Assembly (NCBI RefSeq): GCF_037477895.1
Contig: NZ_CP132745.1
Coordinates: 186,001 to 250,000, forward strand
Direction of reading: 5' to 3'
DNA length: 64,000 nt
From: Mycetohabitans endofungorum
GTDB taxonomy: Bacteria; Pseudomonadota; Gammaproteobacteria; Burkholderiales; Burkholderiaceae
Below, piece by piece: positions 63,777 to 64,000 of the stretch. A program made the position numbers and the translations under genes. The notes below the pieces were generated by a model. It was not told where the DNA came from. It searched no databases and saw nothing but the letters and a program-made list of their open reading frames with translations. Position 1 is the stretch's first letter, and the number at the start of each line of letters is the position of its first letter.

Positions 63777-64000
63777 GAGCCAGCGCTCGACACCGAGCGT
63801 TAGCGCGTAACCTCCAGCGATCAGCCAGAGCTGTAACAGCGCGCCGGCGATCAGCGCACGTGGCCCAGCCTCGCGAATCTGCGCGACCCGAGTTTCGATC
63901 CCGAGCGCGGTCATCGCCATCGTCAGTGCGAAGGTGTCCAGGCTATTGAGGACGTGTGACACGTGCGACGGGATCACGTGCAGCGAGTTCACCAGCACCA
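63771..64000 (-). CDS. YeiH/UPF0324-type putative transporter, C-terminal part
   Basis: The visible 76 residues (LVNSLHVIPSHVSHVLNSLDTFALTMAMTALGIETR..., REAGPRALIAGALLQLWLIAGGY) match the last two membrane helices of the YeiH family of putative sulfate/anion exporters, including the conserved LDTFxLTMAMxALGxET segment. The N-terminal part lies beyond the right edge. The stop TAG lies within the 28-bp repeat. Confidence 0.82.
   Translation of the reverse strand, partial: VLVNSLHVIPSHVSHVLNSLDTFALTMAMTALGIETRVAQIREAGPRALIAGALLQLWLIAGGYALTLGVERWLG

Overview
The window looks like a chromosomal segment of a Burkholderia-type betaproteobacterium. The best guess is Mycetohabitans (the former Burkholderia rhizoxinica group), or a close endosymbiotic relative. 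The reasons are: a GC-rich core with Burkholderia-style genes; very large nonribosomal peptide synthetase (NRPS) genes; many decayed insertion sequences and gene remnants, as in a shrinking genome; and two genes for eukaryote-like F-box proteins. No rRNA, tRNA or CRISPR array was seen. The genus is inferred from gene content only.

Layout. 1-3519 (-): start of an NRPS (A-T-dual E/C-A...) that runs off the left edge. 3520-5300: non-coding DNA with remnants of an IS256-type transposase and a phaB/fabG-type reductase. 5298-6820 (-): a J-domain membrane protein and a low-complexity partner. 7393-18694 (+): an exopolysaccharide region with a VpsR-like sigma-54 activator, a free acyl carrier protein coupled to an acyl-CoA dehydrogenase-like enzyme, a Crp-family regulator, a priming glycosyltransferase, a Wza-type exporter, a Wzc-type tyrosine kinase and a GT4 glycosyltransferase. 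18876-22474: an AcoR-like activator, an atypical response regulator and a dodecin. 22670-29485: an RND efflux operon (MFP, pump, OprM-type channel) with a divergent TetR repressor. 29507-37979 (-): DUF2795 and a small exported protein, a C45-type Ntn hydrolase, a ClC channel, a glutathione S-transferase and HyuA/HyuB.

38460-63440 is the accessory part. It holds a broken and an intact PIN-type toxin-antitoxin pair, a degenerate ISL3 element, an F-box gene, an IS5-type element, a 14-kb NRPS gene (four C-A-T modules plus a terminal reductase) and an IS3 element split by a group II intron remnant. A second F-box gene follows. The right edge has the C-terminus of a YeiH-type transporter.

The most unusual observation is in the two F-box genes. 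Each is homologous to the other along its whole length, and each is interrupted in its reading frame at a site with the form of a known viral recoding signal. Gene 1 has a UAG followed by CAG UUA, the leaky CARYYA context. Gene 2 needs two -1 shifts, and a correctly phased heptamer lies where each could occur: U UUA AAC and U UUU UUA. Mutational decay is the plain alternative, and real decay is present nearby. The NRPS between them has an Asn-type first module and reductive release, so a peptide aldehyde or alcohol is expected. Together with F-box proteins this suggests, speculatively, an IS-bounded island directed at host ubiquitin-proteasome functions.
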